Shown here one piece after another: positions 27,230 to 39,422 of a stretch of 62,511 bases of DNA. The notes under the pieces were generated by a model, which ran no database searches, was not told where the DNA came from, and worked only from the letters and a program-made list of their open reading frames with translations. Origin of the DNA: Lineus longissimus (lineage: Eukaryota > Nemertea > Pilidiophora > Heteronemertea > Lineidae); the NCBI RefSeq assembly GCF_910592395.1, contig NW_027020275.1, positions 1-62,511 of the forward strand. The letters run 5' to 3'. A program made the translations under genes and the position numbers. Numbering within the stretch: position 1 is the first letter of the stretch; each line of letters starts with the position of its first letter.

Positions 27230-29513
27230 TTAACACTTTCAGCGCCCAGCCATATTTAGCGTACTTCCCCCAGGGACCAAGGTTACGCCCCTTTTTACCC
27301 TTTTTCAAAATTATGAAAACAATAGAAGGAATAAAGATAATTACATGAAATTTTCTGTGTTGGTTCTTCTTTATTAGATCTCTTTACAATGCTAATTTGG
27401 AATGATAGTCAGCAAAGCACTTGATTTTGCACAATGGTACCCCACACATAGAACAGTAATATCTGGTGTCTTTCCGAATACCCGCTTTTTGGCATACTCT
27501 GCACCTCCTCTGGGGAAATTCCTTGTTTCCTTTAGGAGGAAGTTGCTGAACTTGATGCTTTGTGTACCCACCAACTAACCTTTCCCTGGGATCATGTTTG
27601 GGGACCCTTGCAGGAGGTTGGGTGGGGTCCTCATCCCCAGAATCATCATCAGAATCATCATTTTTATCAACAACCTTACACAATTTCTTGACAATCGCCA
27701 AGTGAAAGTCCAGAAGAGTTTTTTCTGGTTGATCATGCCTGAGCTTATGGACAATGAAAGCATTGTGCAGTGCTACTTCTATCAGATAAAACACTACTTT
27801 CCTATGCCACTTGACAGTCTTCCTTGTGAAGGGGTAATAGCTGAGCATTTGGTCAAGGTTGTCAACACCGGACATGTTCGCGTTATACTCAGTGATGCAA
27901 ACAGGCTTCTGGATCTTTTCCTTTTCACCATGACCCCCCTTCTTGAATCTCTCAACCTCCACAGTACTCTTATCATGCTTAGTACTGACCATTCTCACAG
28001 TCCTTTTGTCCTGCCAAGCCAATACCATGACAGTTCCATTGCTCCTTGACACAGTATCAAATCTTGGGATGATGTGACCCCTGTCACCGACTTGACGAAT
28101 CTCTACAGGCTCCCCTCTGTTCTTCCTCAATGTGCCACAAGTATGAACCTGGTAGGTATTCAACAACTCCTCACTAAGCTCCACAGAGTTATACAGATTG
28201 TCCATGTACAGGGAGTAAGGATTATTCAGCAGTCTGTCCATGAGACCAATAACAGTTTCACGAAGTGTGTTTCCCTGGCCGTGATACAAGTCTAGGTTCC
28301 AGCAGTATGCAATGTCAGAATCACATAGAATGTATCCTTTTATCCCATACTTCGTTGGTTTGTCCTTGTTGTACACACGGAATGATAATCTTCCCCTCCA
28401 CTTGAGGGTACCCTCATCAATTGAGATGAACTCGCCTGGATCATACAGATCACGCCATTTCGCAACCATGAGATCGTAGACTGGTCTTATTTTGTACAAC
28501 TTGTTAGTATTGTCTGGAGCTTTGGCATTGTTATCATTGAAATGCAGAAACTTCAGAATATTAAGTTCAAATCTGTTCCTAGGCATGGCCTCACTGAAGA
28601 ATGGAGTGGCCAATATCTTGTTAGTTGACCAGTAATATCTAAGCAACGGCTTGCTAATAATACCAGTTAGGATAACAAGCCCCAGAAACTTTTCCATTTC
28701 CTCAACTGTGACTCCCCTCCATCTCTTAGCCCTTGCATGTGGAGAAATGACTGTCTGTGCGAAATACTGATCAGCATAACGGTTTGTCTCTGCTACTATT
28801 ATTTCAATAATGTCATTGGGTAGAAACAGACGAAAGACATCCCAGGCGTCCTCAACATCAACTGCAGCGGTAGGGCCTATTCGTTTTGTAAATGCCTGGA
28901 GTTGGGGCTTCGTATCAGCTGGACCCCAAACATAATTGGCTCTCTGGGCAGCAAGATTAGGCCTAGCAGGCGCCCTGCCCCTTCCTCTGCCTCTGCCTCT
29001 AGCTACTCCCCTAGCACGCCGCATAGCGACACGACCACGTGCAGCAACCTGGGGAGCAGGTGGTTGGCGCCCTGCGGCACTATCACCACTATCAGAATCA
29101 TCAAGATCTGTCGCGTCAGCACGATCATCTTGGCTGTCTGCACCCCCACTCACAATAGAATCATGATCTGAGTCCTCCTCAACGTTTGATTCATCATCAG
29201 ATTGTCCATTTATGTCTAAATCAGAGTCTGAATCAGCCAATAACTCGGCTACATCTGCCCCCGTCATCAATCTTCGACCCGCCATTGCGCCTATTCGAAT
29301 GCAGACAATCTTGGCTATAAATAGCACATTGGCTGAACATCATACTATCACCTCAAGCGCTGTATAGTTAAATTGTTTTCCCCTATACTGCGCTGCTAGT
29401 CGCCTCGAAGACAAAGCGGGAAATTTAAAAACGCGACGTAATATTACGTCGGATGGCTCAACCGTGTGAACTTGCAAGACGTAAAATTACGTCGGATGCG
29501 CTGAAAGTGTTAA
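27230..29513 (-). mobile_element. intact piggyBac transposon
   Basis: It is bounded by TTAA (27230-27233 and 29510-29513) with terminal repeats TTAACACTTTCAGCGC and GCGCTGAAAGTGTTAA. It sits inside the C-terminal coding end of the LINE. It contains one complete transposase gene on the minus strand. Its ends match the rearranged copy at 44680-47986. Confidence 0.92.
27384..29285 (-). CDS. piggyBac transposase (633 aa)
   Basis: DDE_Tnp_1_7 family transposase catalysing TTAA-specific cut-and-paste. The order is an acidic N-terminus (DSDSDLDINGQSDDESN), an RG-rich basic stretch (RGVARGRGRGRGRAPARP), then the catalytic core. The Asp residues are in ISIDEGTLKWRG, SLYMDNLYNS and SGVDNLDQMLSYYPF. 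A C-terminal cysteine-rich zinc domain (CRVCQKAG, YYCSMCGVPLC) binds the transposon ends. The length and the three catalytic Asp are normal and there is no stop, so it may be active. I start at the ATG of MAGRRLMTG (29285); a TATTTATAG TATA-like box lies about 35-45 bases upstream and no earlier ATG is in frame. Confidence 0.93.
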   Translation of the reverse strand: MAGRRLMTGADVAELLADSDSDLDINGQSDDESNVEEDSDHDSIVSGGADSQDDRADATDLDDSDSGDSAAGRQPPAPQVAARGRVAMRRARGVARGRGRGRGRAPARPNLAAQRANYVWGPADTKPQLQAFTKRIGPTAAVDVEDAWDVFRLFLPNDIIEIIVAETNRYADQYFAQTVISPHARAKRWRGVTVEEMEKFLGLVILTGIISKPLLRYYWSTNKILATPFFSEAMPRNRFELNILKFLHFNDNNAKAPDNTNKLYKIRPVYDLMVAKWRDLYDPGEFISIDEGTLKWRGRLSFRVYNKDKPTKYGIKGYILCDSDIAYCWNLDLYHGQGNTLRETVIGLMDRLLNNPYSLYMDNLYNSVELSEELLNTYQVHTCGTLRKNRGEPVEIRQVGDRGHIIPRFDTVSRSNGTVMVLAWQDKRTVRMVSTKHDKSTVEVERFKKGGHGEKEKIQKPVCITEYNANMSGVDNLDQMLSYYPFTRKTVKWHRKVVFYLIEVALHNAFIVHKLRHDQPEKTLLDFHLAIVKKLCKVVDKNDDSDDDSGDEDPTQPPARVPKHDPRERLVGGYTKHQVQQLPPKGNKEFPQRRCRVCQKAGIRKDTRYYCSMCGVPLCKIKCFADYHSKLAL

Positions 29514-32443
29514 GGAGTGCTTTGAACTGGCCGATGTTACTTGCCAACTGTATGTTACATGGAAGATTGTTCCATAGCTTGGGGGCAGCCGAGCAAAACA
29601 CCCGGTCCCCAAATGTTACGCAGCGCGTAGCTGGTACCACAAGTAGTAAATCTGAGTCGCTACAGAGTCTGCAAGTAGACAATGGTTGCCTGACTTTGAC
29701 CATATCAACCAGGTACTGAGGGGCATTACCCTGGAGGGTCTTAAATAATAGAAGGAGGACCTTGAAGGTTATCCTGTACTTAACAGGAAGCCAGTGTAGA
29801 TGCGCCAGCACCGGGGTGATATGGTCAAAGCGAGGCACAAGACATACAACCCTCGCAGCAGCATTTAAAACCCTCTGCATCCGACTACACTGCTTGTCAG
29901 TGATGCCATATAGAACAGCATTACAATAGTCAAGATGGGCAGTTACGAAAGCATGAACAAGAATCTTGGTGGTGTCCTCAGTAAGAAATTTCCGAATTTG
30001 TCTGATGTTATAAAGTCTGTGAAAAGCCTTTGAGCACACTTTGCCCACATGGGTTTCCATATTCATATTAGCATCAAACCATACGCCGAGATTTCTCACA
30101 CATTTGACAGGGCTCACATCAGTCACACCAACTTCAATTGAGTCAATGTTGACTTTGAGCAATTGTTGGCGGGAACCAATGATGATAAACTCAGTTTTCA
30201 CATCGTTAATCAACAGCTGGTTGGTGATAAGCCAAGCCCTCCATCACAAACGCAGTTCTCGATCTCCCTCACCGGGTCACATTCAACTGACCTCGAAAGG
30301 GGGCGAAAAGATAGATATAACTGATTATCATCAGAAAATCCATGAGCATCCGGTAGATATCGGGATATCACATGATAGAGGCGCAAAACATAGAACAAGA
30401 ATAAAATTGGCCCAAGGCAGCTCCCTTGAGGAACACCACATTTGAGGTTGAAGTTACTAGAGAGTGAGTCATTGATAACAATCAGTTGTTTCCGACTGTT
30501 GAGATATGAATCCAGCCATTCGAGGCAAGACCCAGATATTCCGAAATCCATGTTCATGGTTTCAAGGAGAATAGTGGTATCAACAGTATCAAAAGCTGCA
30601 CTGATGTCAAGCATCACAAGCAAGCACACTTCCTGCTTATCCATCCCCATCGGAATGTCACTCTGCATTTTAACCAGCGCTGTTTCAGTTGAGTGGTACT
30701 GCCGATAGTGATATAGGCAGTGGAGAATGCAAGGCGCTGTGTGACATGAGTTGTCCAACAACAGCCTTTTCTGTTAACTTTGACACGAACGACAGATTGC
30801 TCACTGGTCTGTAGTTGGGAAAAACCAGGTCAAGACCTGGCTTTTTCAGAAGCGGCGACACAAGTGCACATTTCCACTGACTCGGCACAGAGCCAGAATC
30901 AAGCGAGAGATTTATCATCCTTGTGATGATTGGGGGGAGGGTAGCGGAGCATTGCTTCAGAAGCCACGTTGGAATAGGGTCAAGTTTGCAGGACGCATTG
31001 GAGGAACACTTAATCAGATTAGCCACTTGATCACTTGACACATTTGAGAATGCTTTAAGTTTTCTTTCGGCGGAGGAACGATAACCACTGGTGGTTCGAC
31101 AGTAACTGCACGGATCCTCTCCTTGATGGTGTCAACTTTCCTAATGAAAAACTCACCAAATCGGTTTGTAAGTTCTACTGGGTCATCATGAGCAGGAAGC
31201 GTTGTGTCCTGCCTCTGCTTGCATAATGAATTGACTAAACGGAAGAATTTCTTTGTGTCACCATCGCACTGCGTGATCATGTCTGTATAGTAATCCCGAC
31301 GAGAGATATTCAGACATACCGAGTACATATTGCGCACCTTGCAATATGCAGCAGCTGTGGCAACGGATTTCTGTCGATTCCTTTCAAGTTTTCCCCTCGT
31401 TGACTTTAGGTTCCTTGCATTGCTACTAAACCACGGGACATTTGGACGCACCTTACGTTCCTTAACAATTACGGGAGCATGTTTGTCCAGAATGCCTGAC
31501 AGCGTAGAATCGTACCGTAGCGCAAGCTCGTCAATATCAGTTGATACCGTGTTGCACAGATCTGATGCTTCAATGTCATGTTTGAAAGATTCAATGTCAG
31601 TCTGTCGCACTTTTCGGAAAGTTGATTTCTCCACAATATGGGCTAGGCGGGGTAGATTAAGTGAACACTCCACAAACAAGTGATCGAATAGTGTCAGAGT
31701 CTGGTGAACATCACTAACCACAATGTCTTCGCAATCCCTAGACAGAATCAAGTCTAGTGTATTGCCGGAGATGTGAGTTGGACCAAACACATGTTGCTTG
31801 AGCCCAAAAGTTAGAAGTACATGTATTTTTTATTGAACTGCCTCGTTTCGCTATCCAGGGGTGTATTCATGTGGAAGTTAAAATCACCTGAAATAACCAA
31901 CTTTTCCGTAACAGTGATTATTGACTCTAGATATTCTGAGAATTCCCTGAAAAACACAGCGATCGGCACAGGTGATGGGCGAGGTCTGTATACAATCACG
32001 TTTTTGGCTGGTCTGGAAGAAATGTTAAGTGACCATTCAGAGAACTCAAAAGATTTGCTAAGTCCTCTGTCAATCAGCTTAACGGCCATTGAGGATCTGT
32101 ACATTAGGCCTGTTCCACCGCCACTGCGCGTTCCGGGCCTTGGCACATTATGAAAGGAATATCCTTCTGGTGACAGACTGCTGAGAGGGACGGAGTCATC
32201 GTCCTTCAACCGTGTCTCTGTGATATTACAGATGTCGATATTCTCATTAATGACATGTTCAGTTGTCATCGCCACCTTGTTCCTAACTGAGCACCAGTTG
32301 ACTGTTGCAAAGTGCAACAATTGCCTACTTGGTTGTTCAGCATGTTCAGTTTGTTGACCAAGTTCAATACACTTCAGATTGTCCAAACATACTCCTGGCC
32401 GCGAGGAAATGGCATGCTGACGCCATTTCTTGCTGGACAGCAC
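29514..32443 (-). mobile_element. degenerate L2/CR1-like LINE, split by piggyBac
   Basis: The endonuclease part (32443-31811) shows GGGTGLMYRS and ISGDFNFHMN. A linker follows at 31790-31014. The reverse transcriptase lies at 31041-30210 with LDISAAFDTVD, GVPQGSCLGPILF and a GFSDDNQ box in place of the usual ADD. The C-terminal part (30213 leftward) has LDYCNAVLYG and LHWLPVKYRI. At least four frame changes separate these blocks, so it cannot encode a full protein. The piggyBac interrupts the last codons; reading across one TTAA continues the LINE frame into a short natural C-terminus near 27200. Confidence 0.85.
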
Positions 32444-32870
32444 AGGAATTGACCTTTGAATGTTGCAACCACCTCTAGTCCCTCGCCAGGTTGAAAACCT
32501 TTGGAATGCACCGTATGTGTATATGGCAAAATGGCTGTTTGGTGGAAGCTAGTATTTTCACAGTTCCAAAATGTGGCCACGAAGAAATAGGTCCCAAAGT
32601 CAATCAAAATAGTCAAGATCTAAGTCCTTTGATTCCTGGCACATTCGTAGATGACATCTAGCAGATTTCAACCCTGTTGACACTTTACAAACCGGTGAAA
32701 TTTGTTTGTTTTGAGGAGAGAAAAGGGGCAGCTGCGAAGCGCTCGACTCTCTCAACTTAAGGTAGGTACTCCAAGCAACGATACATCTCATGTCATACTG
32801 ACTTTGGTTTGACCTTTGTACTATACATGTAGCATGTTTCTTAACCAGGACGAATTCCTAACCACCAAAT
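32444..32870. other. LINE 5' flank and 302-bp family fragment
   Basis: From about 32759 the sequence matches the end of the 302-bp repeat (GGTAGGTACTCCAAGCAACG, then CTAACCACCAAAT). No gene. Confidence 0.4.
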
Positions 32871-33018
32871 GTGACCTGTCACAGCAAAATCGCTCTGAGC
32901 TTGGCAGGTTGTCTGCCTTTTGTCAAATATGAAGACATCAATTTCTTCCATTATTTCCTGGTGTCATTTAGGCTCATCTTATGTGCGACATATGCCTGGT
33001 TTTGCTGTGACAGGTCAC
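32871..33018. mobile_element. hairpin MITE (148 bp) with AAAT duplication
   Basis: Terminal inverted repeats GTGACCTGTCACAGCAAAA and TTTTGCTGTGACAGGTCAC. AAAT flanks both sides; related repeats at about 57590 and 58940 show the undisrupted site (CCACCAAATATCT), so the duplication is supported by an empty site. Confidence 0.65.
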
Positions 33019-33070
33019 AAATATCTATACAGTGAGCACAATGGCCCTTGGCCATTTCATTTTAAACCAG

Positions 33071-33342
33071 GAGAGGCCCAGAAACGGCTGGCATCTGACC
33101 CCCTTGAAAGTGATAGTGAAAGGGTTGATGATAGTGATACAGATAGGGTTGATGATAGTTCGAATGATTCCATCGATGATGAAGCGAGCCCCAGGCCTGT
33201 GGCAACAACAACATCGTCTGCTATATCAGCCACGCCCGTCACCAAAAAGAATTCCAAGCACGGAGGAAAGTTAAATGGTGATTGGCTCAGAACACACCGC
33301 TGGCTGTCATATGATGAAGAAGAGGATGAGTCCGTGCCGTGA
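33071..33342 (+). CDS. possible terminal coding exon, acidic/serine-rich
   Basis: After an acceptor-like TTTTAAACCAG an open frame reads EAQKRLASDPLESDSERVDD, then Asp/Ser-rich repeats, a Ser/Thr/Ala stretch, a basic segment and ends WLSYDEEEDESVP before TGA. The composition is coding-like and low in Ile/Phe. I see no matching upstream exon, and the acceptor lies in a dispersed repeat, so it may be a pseudo-exon. No family recognised. Confidence 0.35.
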
Positions 33343-33924
33343 ACTTAGGGCCACTGTGTATCCAATCCTATTAGAATGGTTTTATGTGGGTGGGGTGGGG
33401 ACTAACTGAAAGGTTCAAGATGAAGAGATGATATATGTTGTTAAGATGTCTTTTATTGTCAAAGTATTCCAGAAGTGCCTTTTCCGCTGAGGCCCTGGGT
33501 TATATAGTGCGCCCAGATGAATATTCTGATGAAGACTTTGACCAATAAGAGACCACTCAGGACCTATTTGGAACCCCTAAGGTCAACCCCTCGGGTGTCC
33601 AGAACCAATCAGATAAGTCTACTCAAATTGAGGCCTCAACTTGCCTCCTTGGCAACCTTCGCTAGATACCAAACTTACTTGGCTGGAGTTGTTACATAAT
33701 GGTAATCTCTTGGGTAAGCTATCAACGATATGAAAATAACTGGGCTTTCAGGCCAAGCCTGCCTTGGCTTAAACAGTTGCTAAGAAAACACACACCTCAC
33801 CCAATCTAGCTACTTTATAGAAATCCAATTTGACCAATATGCCTTAAACTAACTAAGTTATTTCATATAAAAACAAGTATGATAAAACCAGGAGCTAATC
33901 TCCTGACTTATATTGACTCTAGTT
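33343..33924. other. no recognisable feature
   Basis: AT-rich; no gene or long repeat noticed. Confidence 0.3.
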
Positions 33925-34661
33925 AACAAACCTCTTTGACATGCCGGCACATCTAAGTAAGGTTCTTGACTCACTGCTTCATGTGGATAAGCCAAGATAA
34001 ATACTGGTAGGCATAGAACTGCTTATACCTGCGGTTGGGATAAAACTGCTAAAACTGCTAAAGTTGGATGGCTAGCTTTTGAAAATATGAAGTCATAAAA
34101 ACATTTGATTTTGTAGAATTTAACTTAAAATTAACACCATAAAATATTCCTCTTGTTTTAAAAAGGCTTTGCTCCCGCAAAGTATTGTGTTCAAACCGTA
34201 ACTAATACTTGGAAGTTTTCCCAGATCTCAAGACATCTAACTTACTAGTGTATGTAGCCAACCATCAAATCTATCTAAGTAACTGATTCTTAAACACAGT
34301 ATACACACAGGATATGAAAACAACCACCAAATCTATCTAATTAACTCCGACTCCTTCTTAAACATGTTTATTACAAAGTGAAGACAAGTGCTAGTAGGAT
34401 TGTCAACACCGCAAGCTCTACAAACAATTCAAATATATGTCTATGACGCATCACTCGTTGGTCCTAACTCTTCTACAGAAATTATGAAGGTGGCAACATC
34501 GTGACTGTAAAACCAAATTTTCAGAAACTCAAGTTCACAACATGGGTTACCAGCTCACTGTCAGATTGCTGACGTGGACATAAAGTAGTCTCCCCAAGCT
34601 GTTGCCAGTGTCCTTCATATTCTCTGTTGACCAAACAAACATTTTTATATATACACGTATA
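33925..34661 (-). repeat. left direct repeat (3' LTR in element orientation)
   Basis: Identical to 36023-36759 except about two substitutions (for example GCTTCATG here versus GCTACATG there). Divergence starts exactly after ACACGTATA on the right side. Confidence 0.85.
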
Positions 34662-34775
34662 TACATATATATCACACCGTCTATCTGAGATACTGATAGA
34701 TACAAAATCCTATAATTGTTAGAACATACATGTCTACTACCGGTTAGTTTTGTATTTCAAACTCAATACTCCTGC

Positions 34776-36050
34776 TCACTCTTGAAATTCTCCCAAACTT
34801 GGCCACATGTTGGAATTTTGGTGTGTCGTGTCATCATTAACCTGGTTCTGACAGTTGTCTGTAGTTGGCACAGTTGCATGTTTCATTGGTACGATGTATT
34901 GATACATTCCACAGTGTTGTATTAGGAGGTGAGCAGTAAACGGTTTGGCTGTGATTCGTTTAATTGTCCTTGCTTGAAGAGGAAATATTCGCATTTGAGT
35001 TGGAACATTTACGGACTGTTGGTTTAGAGTATTTGTGAGTTTTAAATTAACCAGCTTATAACCCAGTTTAGGGAAGAAACGTCCCGTGATGTCAATGTCA
35101 TGGATTTCTGTTGGATAGAGAATTTGCAGATTACCTGCACAAACTGGTAGTTGCACTATATTAATCATTATCGATTGAATTCCATTTGTTAGTTCCATGA
35201 CTAGATGGGTTGTGTTGACCTGATTCCTGAACTTCTTGTACAAGAACACTAACAAGGAAAGAAGGCATACAACTAGAAAGGCTTGAAGAACTACAATGGC
35301 AACTGCCATAAGCATCTCTTATTGCATGGGTTGGACATCTTCAGTAGCTGATGTGGGCTTACTCATCAGATTGAAGTTGAAGCTCGGCACCTTTGGTGGA
35401 GTGGCTTTGATTGCCTGTGCCTGGCTTAGGAGGACTAGCACCATGGCCGCAAGCTTCTTCATCTTTAAATAGGTCAAGATAAATAGAATCAATGACACTG
35501 ATGCCGTAACTACTGAGACTATAGGGAGAAGGGATCTTGTGTCAAACCAGCTACTAGAAATAGCAATTTGACCATCAATGACAGGCTCTGCCAAGTTCTG
35601 AAAAATGACTTCGCGTCTTTTAGCACTTTCTGCCATCTTTCGAAAACTCAGATCGCTCTGTCGATCTTGAAACAGGAAAGATGAGAAGCTTGATTTGAAT
35701 AACTTGAAGGGAGGCACTTCAACCGAAATTGGAGAGGGAAAGGTAGTATTCCCAAAGATGTCAGACGTTAGTGCCTCTGAAAAGAAGTTTCGCAATAATG
35801 CCAAATTTACTGGGTATGACGTCGTAACAGGTTTATCAGAGAGTGCCACTGTACAGCTCTGCAAGCTAGGGGGCAAGTAATGAGATGTGGATGACGCCGA
35901 ACAACGACATGACACCTTGAGAAGGCACAATGAACAAGCTTCATGAGTTTTGGTTCCATTTGGACATCGGATAGTCATGGAAGGCGTGTTATATACTAAT
36001 ACAGACCCGGGGGTAATTTCCAAACAAACCTCTTTGACATGCCGGCACAT
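34776..36050 (-). pseudogene. envelope-like membrane protein with one in-frame TAA
   Basis: Two ORFs (36050-35319 and 35315-34776) are in the same frame, separated by a single TAA and one codon, 424 codons in all. The first part has a Cys-rich stretch (CSLCLLKVSCRCSAS, then LPPSLQSC) and a membrane helix (LLPIVSVVTASVSLILFILTYL). The second begins with another hydrophobic segment (VAIVVLQAFLVVCLLSLLVFL) and a beta-rich tail. This layout fits the C-terminal half of retroelement envelope-type glycoproteins; I cannot name the family. The first nine codons lie inside the right direct repeat. Confidence 0.45.
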
Positions 36051-36759
36051 CTAAGTAAGGTTCTTGACTCACTGCTACATGTGGATAAGCCAAGATAAAT
36101 ACTGGTAGGCATAGAACTGCTTATACCTGCGGTTGGGATAAAACTGCTAAAACTGCTAAAGTTGGATGGCTAGCTTTTGAAAATATGAAGTCATAAAAAC
36201 ATTTGATTTTGTAGAATTTAACTTAAAATTAACACCATAAAATATTCCTCTTGTTTTAAAAAGGCTTTGCTCCCGCAAAGTATTGTGTTCAAACCGTAAC
36301 TAATACTTGGAAGTTTTCCCAGATCTCAAGACATCTAACTTACTAGTGTATGTAGCCAACCATCAAATCTATCTAAGTAACTGATTCTTAAACACAGTAT
36401 ACACACAGGATATGAAAACAACCACCAAATCTATCTAATTAACTCCGACTCCTTCTTAAACATGTTTATTACAAAGTGAAGACAAGTGCTAGTAGGATTG
36501 TCAACACCACAAGCTCTACAAACAATTCAAATATATGTCTATGACGCATCACTCGTTGGTCCTAACTCTTCTACAGAAATTATGAAGGTGGCAACATCGT
36601 GACTGTAAAACCAAATTTTCAGAAACTCAAGTTCACAACATGGGTTACCAGCTCACTGTCAGATTGCTGACGTGGACATAAAGTAGTCTCCCCAAGCTGT
36701 TGCCAGTGTCCTTCATATTCTCTGTTGACCAAACAAACATTTTTATATATACACGTATA
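36023..36759 (-). repeat. right direct repeat (5' LTR in element orientation)
   Basis: Partner of 33925-34661, offset 2098 bp throughout without indels. Contains a TATATATAAAAA-like stretch on the minus strand near its outer end. Confidence 0.85.
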
Positions 36760-38310
36760 CGCATACACGTTCACCATCAGTTAGGTGTTCTTACATTTTT
36801 TACCGAGCTAAGTGCCTTTTGTTGTTAGCCAGCTTAAGCGTCCCAACAGTGTATATGTGGGTGTAGATTACCCCAGAGGACGAATGAATGCATTGTGTTG
36901 CAGTATCTACACCTGTTTTCATATTCGTGTTTTCAACGATAAGGTGGACTTTTGTCCATAACTTTTTAGTGAGTTGCGTGTCCTCTGATGGCCTTGACAT
37001 CAAGTCCCCCTAAGTAATTGGGTCATTTTGTATATGTCCCCCTATAACATCGTTAGTTACTGTAAAGGTTTGATATGTTCCTAATACTTCCTAACGTAGT
37101 GCACTGGATCATTCAACTGGGTAAGGTGCCATAAAGACCTTGCCCAGTCGCCGAAGTTGGTCTTTTGGATTAAAAGTTTTCATCCAATTTGAAGGTTTCT
37201 ATAGAGAAATGTCATTTTTTGACTGAACGTCGTTTTTCAACATGGTTTAAATATTGAACAGACATTTGGTGCCAAACAGGTTCTCTCCAACACTGGGTTC
37301 AGCGCGGTGTGCAAGGTGGTTAACAATTTAATTTGGGTTATAGCTTCATGACGACAGTGTAATAATTCGGGCATAAAAAAATGCGGTATGCGGTAATAAT
37401 GGCAACGGGTACGGTGATATCGCATATGGCAACTAGACTTATTCAGGAAAATGGTTTACTCCAAAATATTCATACTTCTTCAATTGGATCGCAAGGCCTA
37501 TGGGAACCATTGACAAAACGTGTACCATCAATGATTAGAGAAGTAAAAAATCAAAGCCCCTGTGTATACCATTAAATTGGTTTAGGGGGACAGTAGGCCT
37601 ATAGGCCTACCTGATTATGGGGACCACAATCGAGTTATGGGGACAAATCAATTACCATATATGTAGATCAAGACGTTAACGAAAATATGTCTGATGTGAA
37701 AGACAACCGATTTGAATAATGCCTAATTTATTACAGCCACCCTCACTTGTCGGGATATCAAATAAAATGAAAATGAAAAGTTATTTGATATTTGAAAAGG
37801 ATTTTTCCAGTGGGTTGACCTAAGATATCCGTTTCTCCCAAACAGAACAAATACATAGTGTTCGAGATTGAAATCCGTGCGGTTTCCAACGATATGAATG
37901 GGCAGTCTTGTTCCAAAATATAACGGCAAGGACTTTATTTTTCCGATAGGTGTCTCTTATATCTCGCTTTATATAGTTACAACTGCGGCTTTTCGTAACT
38001 TTATCGTGCCTTTAAGAATTGGGTTCCTATGGTAGACTTACTCTGTCCAACATTTGCCTACACGTCGAATAACAGTTGCTCAGCTCATGACTATTCTGAA
38101 CTTGCCGCGAAAATGCCGAGGAAGGTCACATGACGGACAAAAATAGATTCATATGAGAAACTTGCATAAATTAACAAACCCCTCGCTTGGTATTTCGAAT
38201 TATGGTGAACTCGCTGTTCCGCTCTTCATGCTCTTGTTTCGTAAGACTACATTGCCTTTCTTCATCACTTTCGTGTGTTGATGAGGGTTACCTTGCTGTG
38301 TTCACCAAAC
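36760..38310. other. upstream region of the five-exon gene
   Basis: No gene recognised. It presumably contains the promoter of the gene at 38311, but no clear TATA box stands out. An earlier in-frame ATG lies at 38275. Confidence 0.3.
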
Positions 38311-38708
38311 ATGAATGATGGTACAGATTGCGAAGTTGAAGTGTTCGGTGGGAGAAAGAAGAAAATAAGTCCAATAAAACTGCCAGCATCGGCCAGTTTA
38401 TGGAAGGATGATACTTGGTGGGCTGATGGGGACGTGCTTATGGGGTCTCCTCTGGATTTATTGCGCATAAAATACGATAGTGAATTCATTGACAATCACA
38501 TTGGCGCTGACGACGAGGATGACTATAAGAGTATATTCGAAATGGCCAATGTGAAGATCGACCAAGACCTGGAAGAAAAAATTAACAAAAAACAGGAAGA
38601 AATGACTAAATGGTTACCCGAGAAGTTCAACATCGAAAATCTGGACTTCGAAGACACAGAAAAATTGAAATTAAGCATGAGCTTCCTAATATATATAATG
38701 GATAAAAG
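38311..38708 (+). CDS. unknown host gene, exon 1
   Basis: Opens MNDGTDCEVEVFGGRKKK and ends in phase 2 at AAAAG|GTAACA. Acidic and helical: DDEDDYKSIFEMANVKIDQ, DLEEKINKKQEEMTKWLPE, KLKLSMSFLIYIMDK. An upstream in-frame ATG at 38275 would add 12 residues. I do not recognise the family. The five exons join without frame breaks into a 372-aa protein without signal peptide or obvious membrane segment, so this looks like a real expressed gene. Confidence 0.7.
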
Positions 38709-39350
38709 GTAACATTTTGCTCCCTATTTCGATCAGCCTATAGGCCTAGGCCTAGGCCAATATAAAATATTAAGCTATATTAAGCCTGCAGTACACTAGC
38801 CGCCAAGTTTGGCGACAAGAAGCGTTCGGCTGACGCCTCTTGACGTCAAAGTTGGCGGCCAGTGGATCCCGGTCAGAGCACACCTGCCCAGAATTGGCGT
38901 CCAGTAGCGTCTTTTATGTCACTTTAACCCATCCTGGGCAATGCAGCGGGAAATCGTGTGACATCAAGACGCAAGCTGATTGGCTATACCCTCCCCGCCG
39001 GTCCCAGTCAGGCGGCCATCCGTAGCACACCTGGCTTCTTCTTGCGTTCAAACGCGGCGACACGCGTCAAAAATCAAACATGTTGGATATTTGGCGTTAA
39101 GTTGCGGCAAGTGGCGTCGGGTCGCGTTCGCCGACGCCGTTCGTAGCAGACTAGGGATTTTTCAGGCGTTCAGGGCTCTTGCGCCAAAAAAATGCCTGTA
39201 AACGCCGAGGTTGGCGGCTAGTGTGCTGCAGGCTTTAGGCTTTTTCAGAATTTTTTGACTGAAAGTCAGTCTTTTCTTATAACATTGAAGAAACATCCCA
39301 AAATTTAGAAGAAAGCTGCAGAAAAATCTCAGGAAGAAAATTAAAAAAGT

Positions 39351-39422
39351 GACCATTGTGGGATTTGAACCGGAGACGTCAGGGTCTGAGACCAATGCTG
39401 TATTCACTGGGCCACAGCGCCC
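39351..39422 (-). repeat. tRNA-like sequence, probably a tRNA-derived SINE head
   Basis: On the minus strand an A-box-like TGGCCCAGTGAATACAGC and a B-box GGTTCAAATCC are spaced as in a tRNA. The acceptor arms (GGGCGCT and the 3' end) do not pair and the anticodon stem is imperfect, so a functional tRNA is unlikely. Located in intron 1 of the host gene. Confidence 0.5.

Larger units (their letters stand above)
33925..36759 (-). mobile_element. LTR-type element with envelope-like interior only
   Basis: Direct repeats of 737 bp (33925-34661 and 36023-36759) differ at only about two positions I could see and bracket 1361 bp. The interior encodes envelope-like frames on the minus strand but no gag or pol. 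The near-identity of the repeats indicates a young event. I could not find a convincing 4-6 bp target duplication or TG...CA ends, so a tandem duplication is an alternative. Confidence 0.5.

Noticed and set aside
39351-39422. Functional tRNA gene
   Set aside because: A- and B-box are present but the acceptor arms do not pair and the anticodon arm is imperfect; more likely a tRNA-derived SINE.
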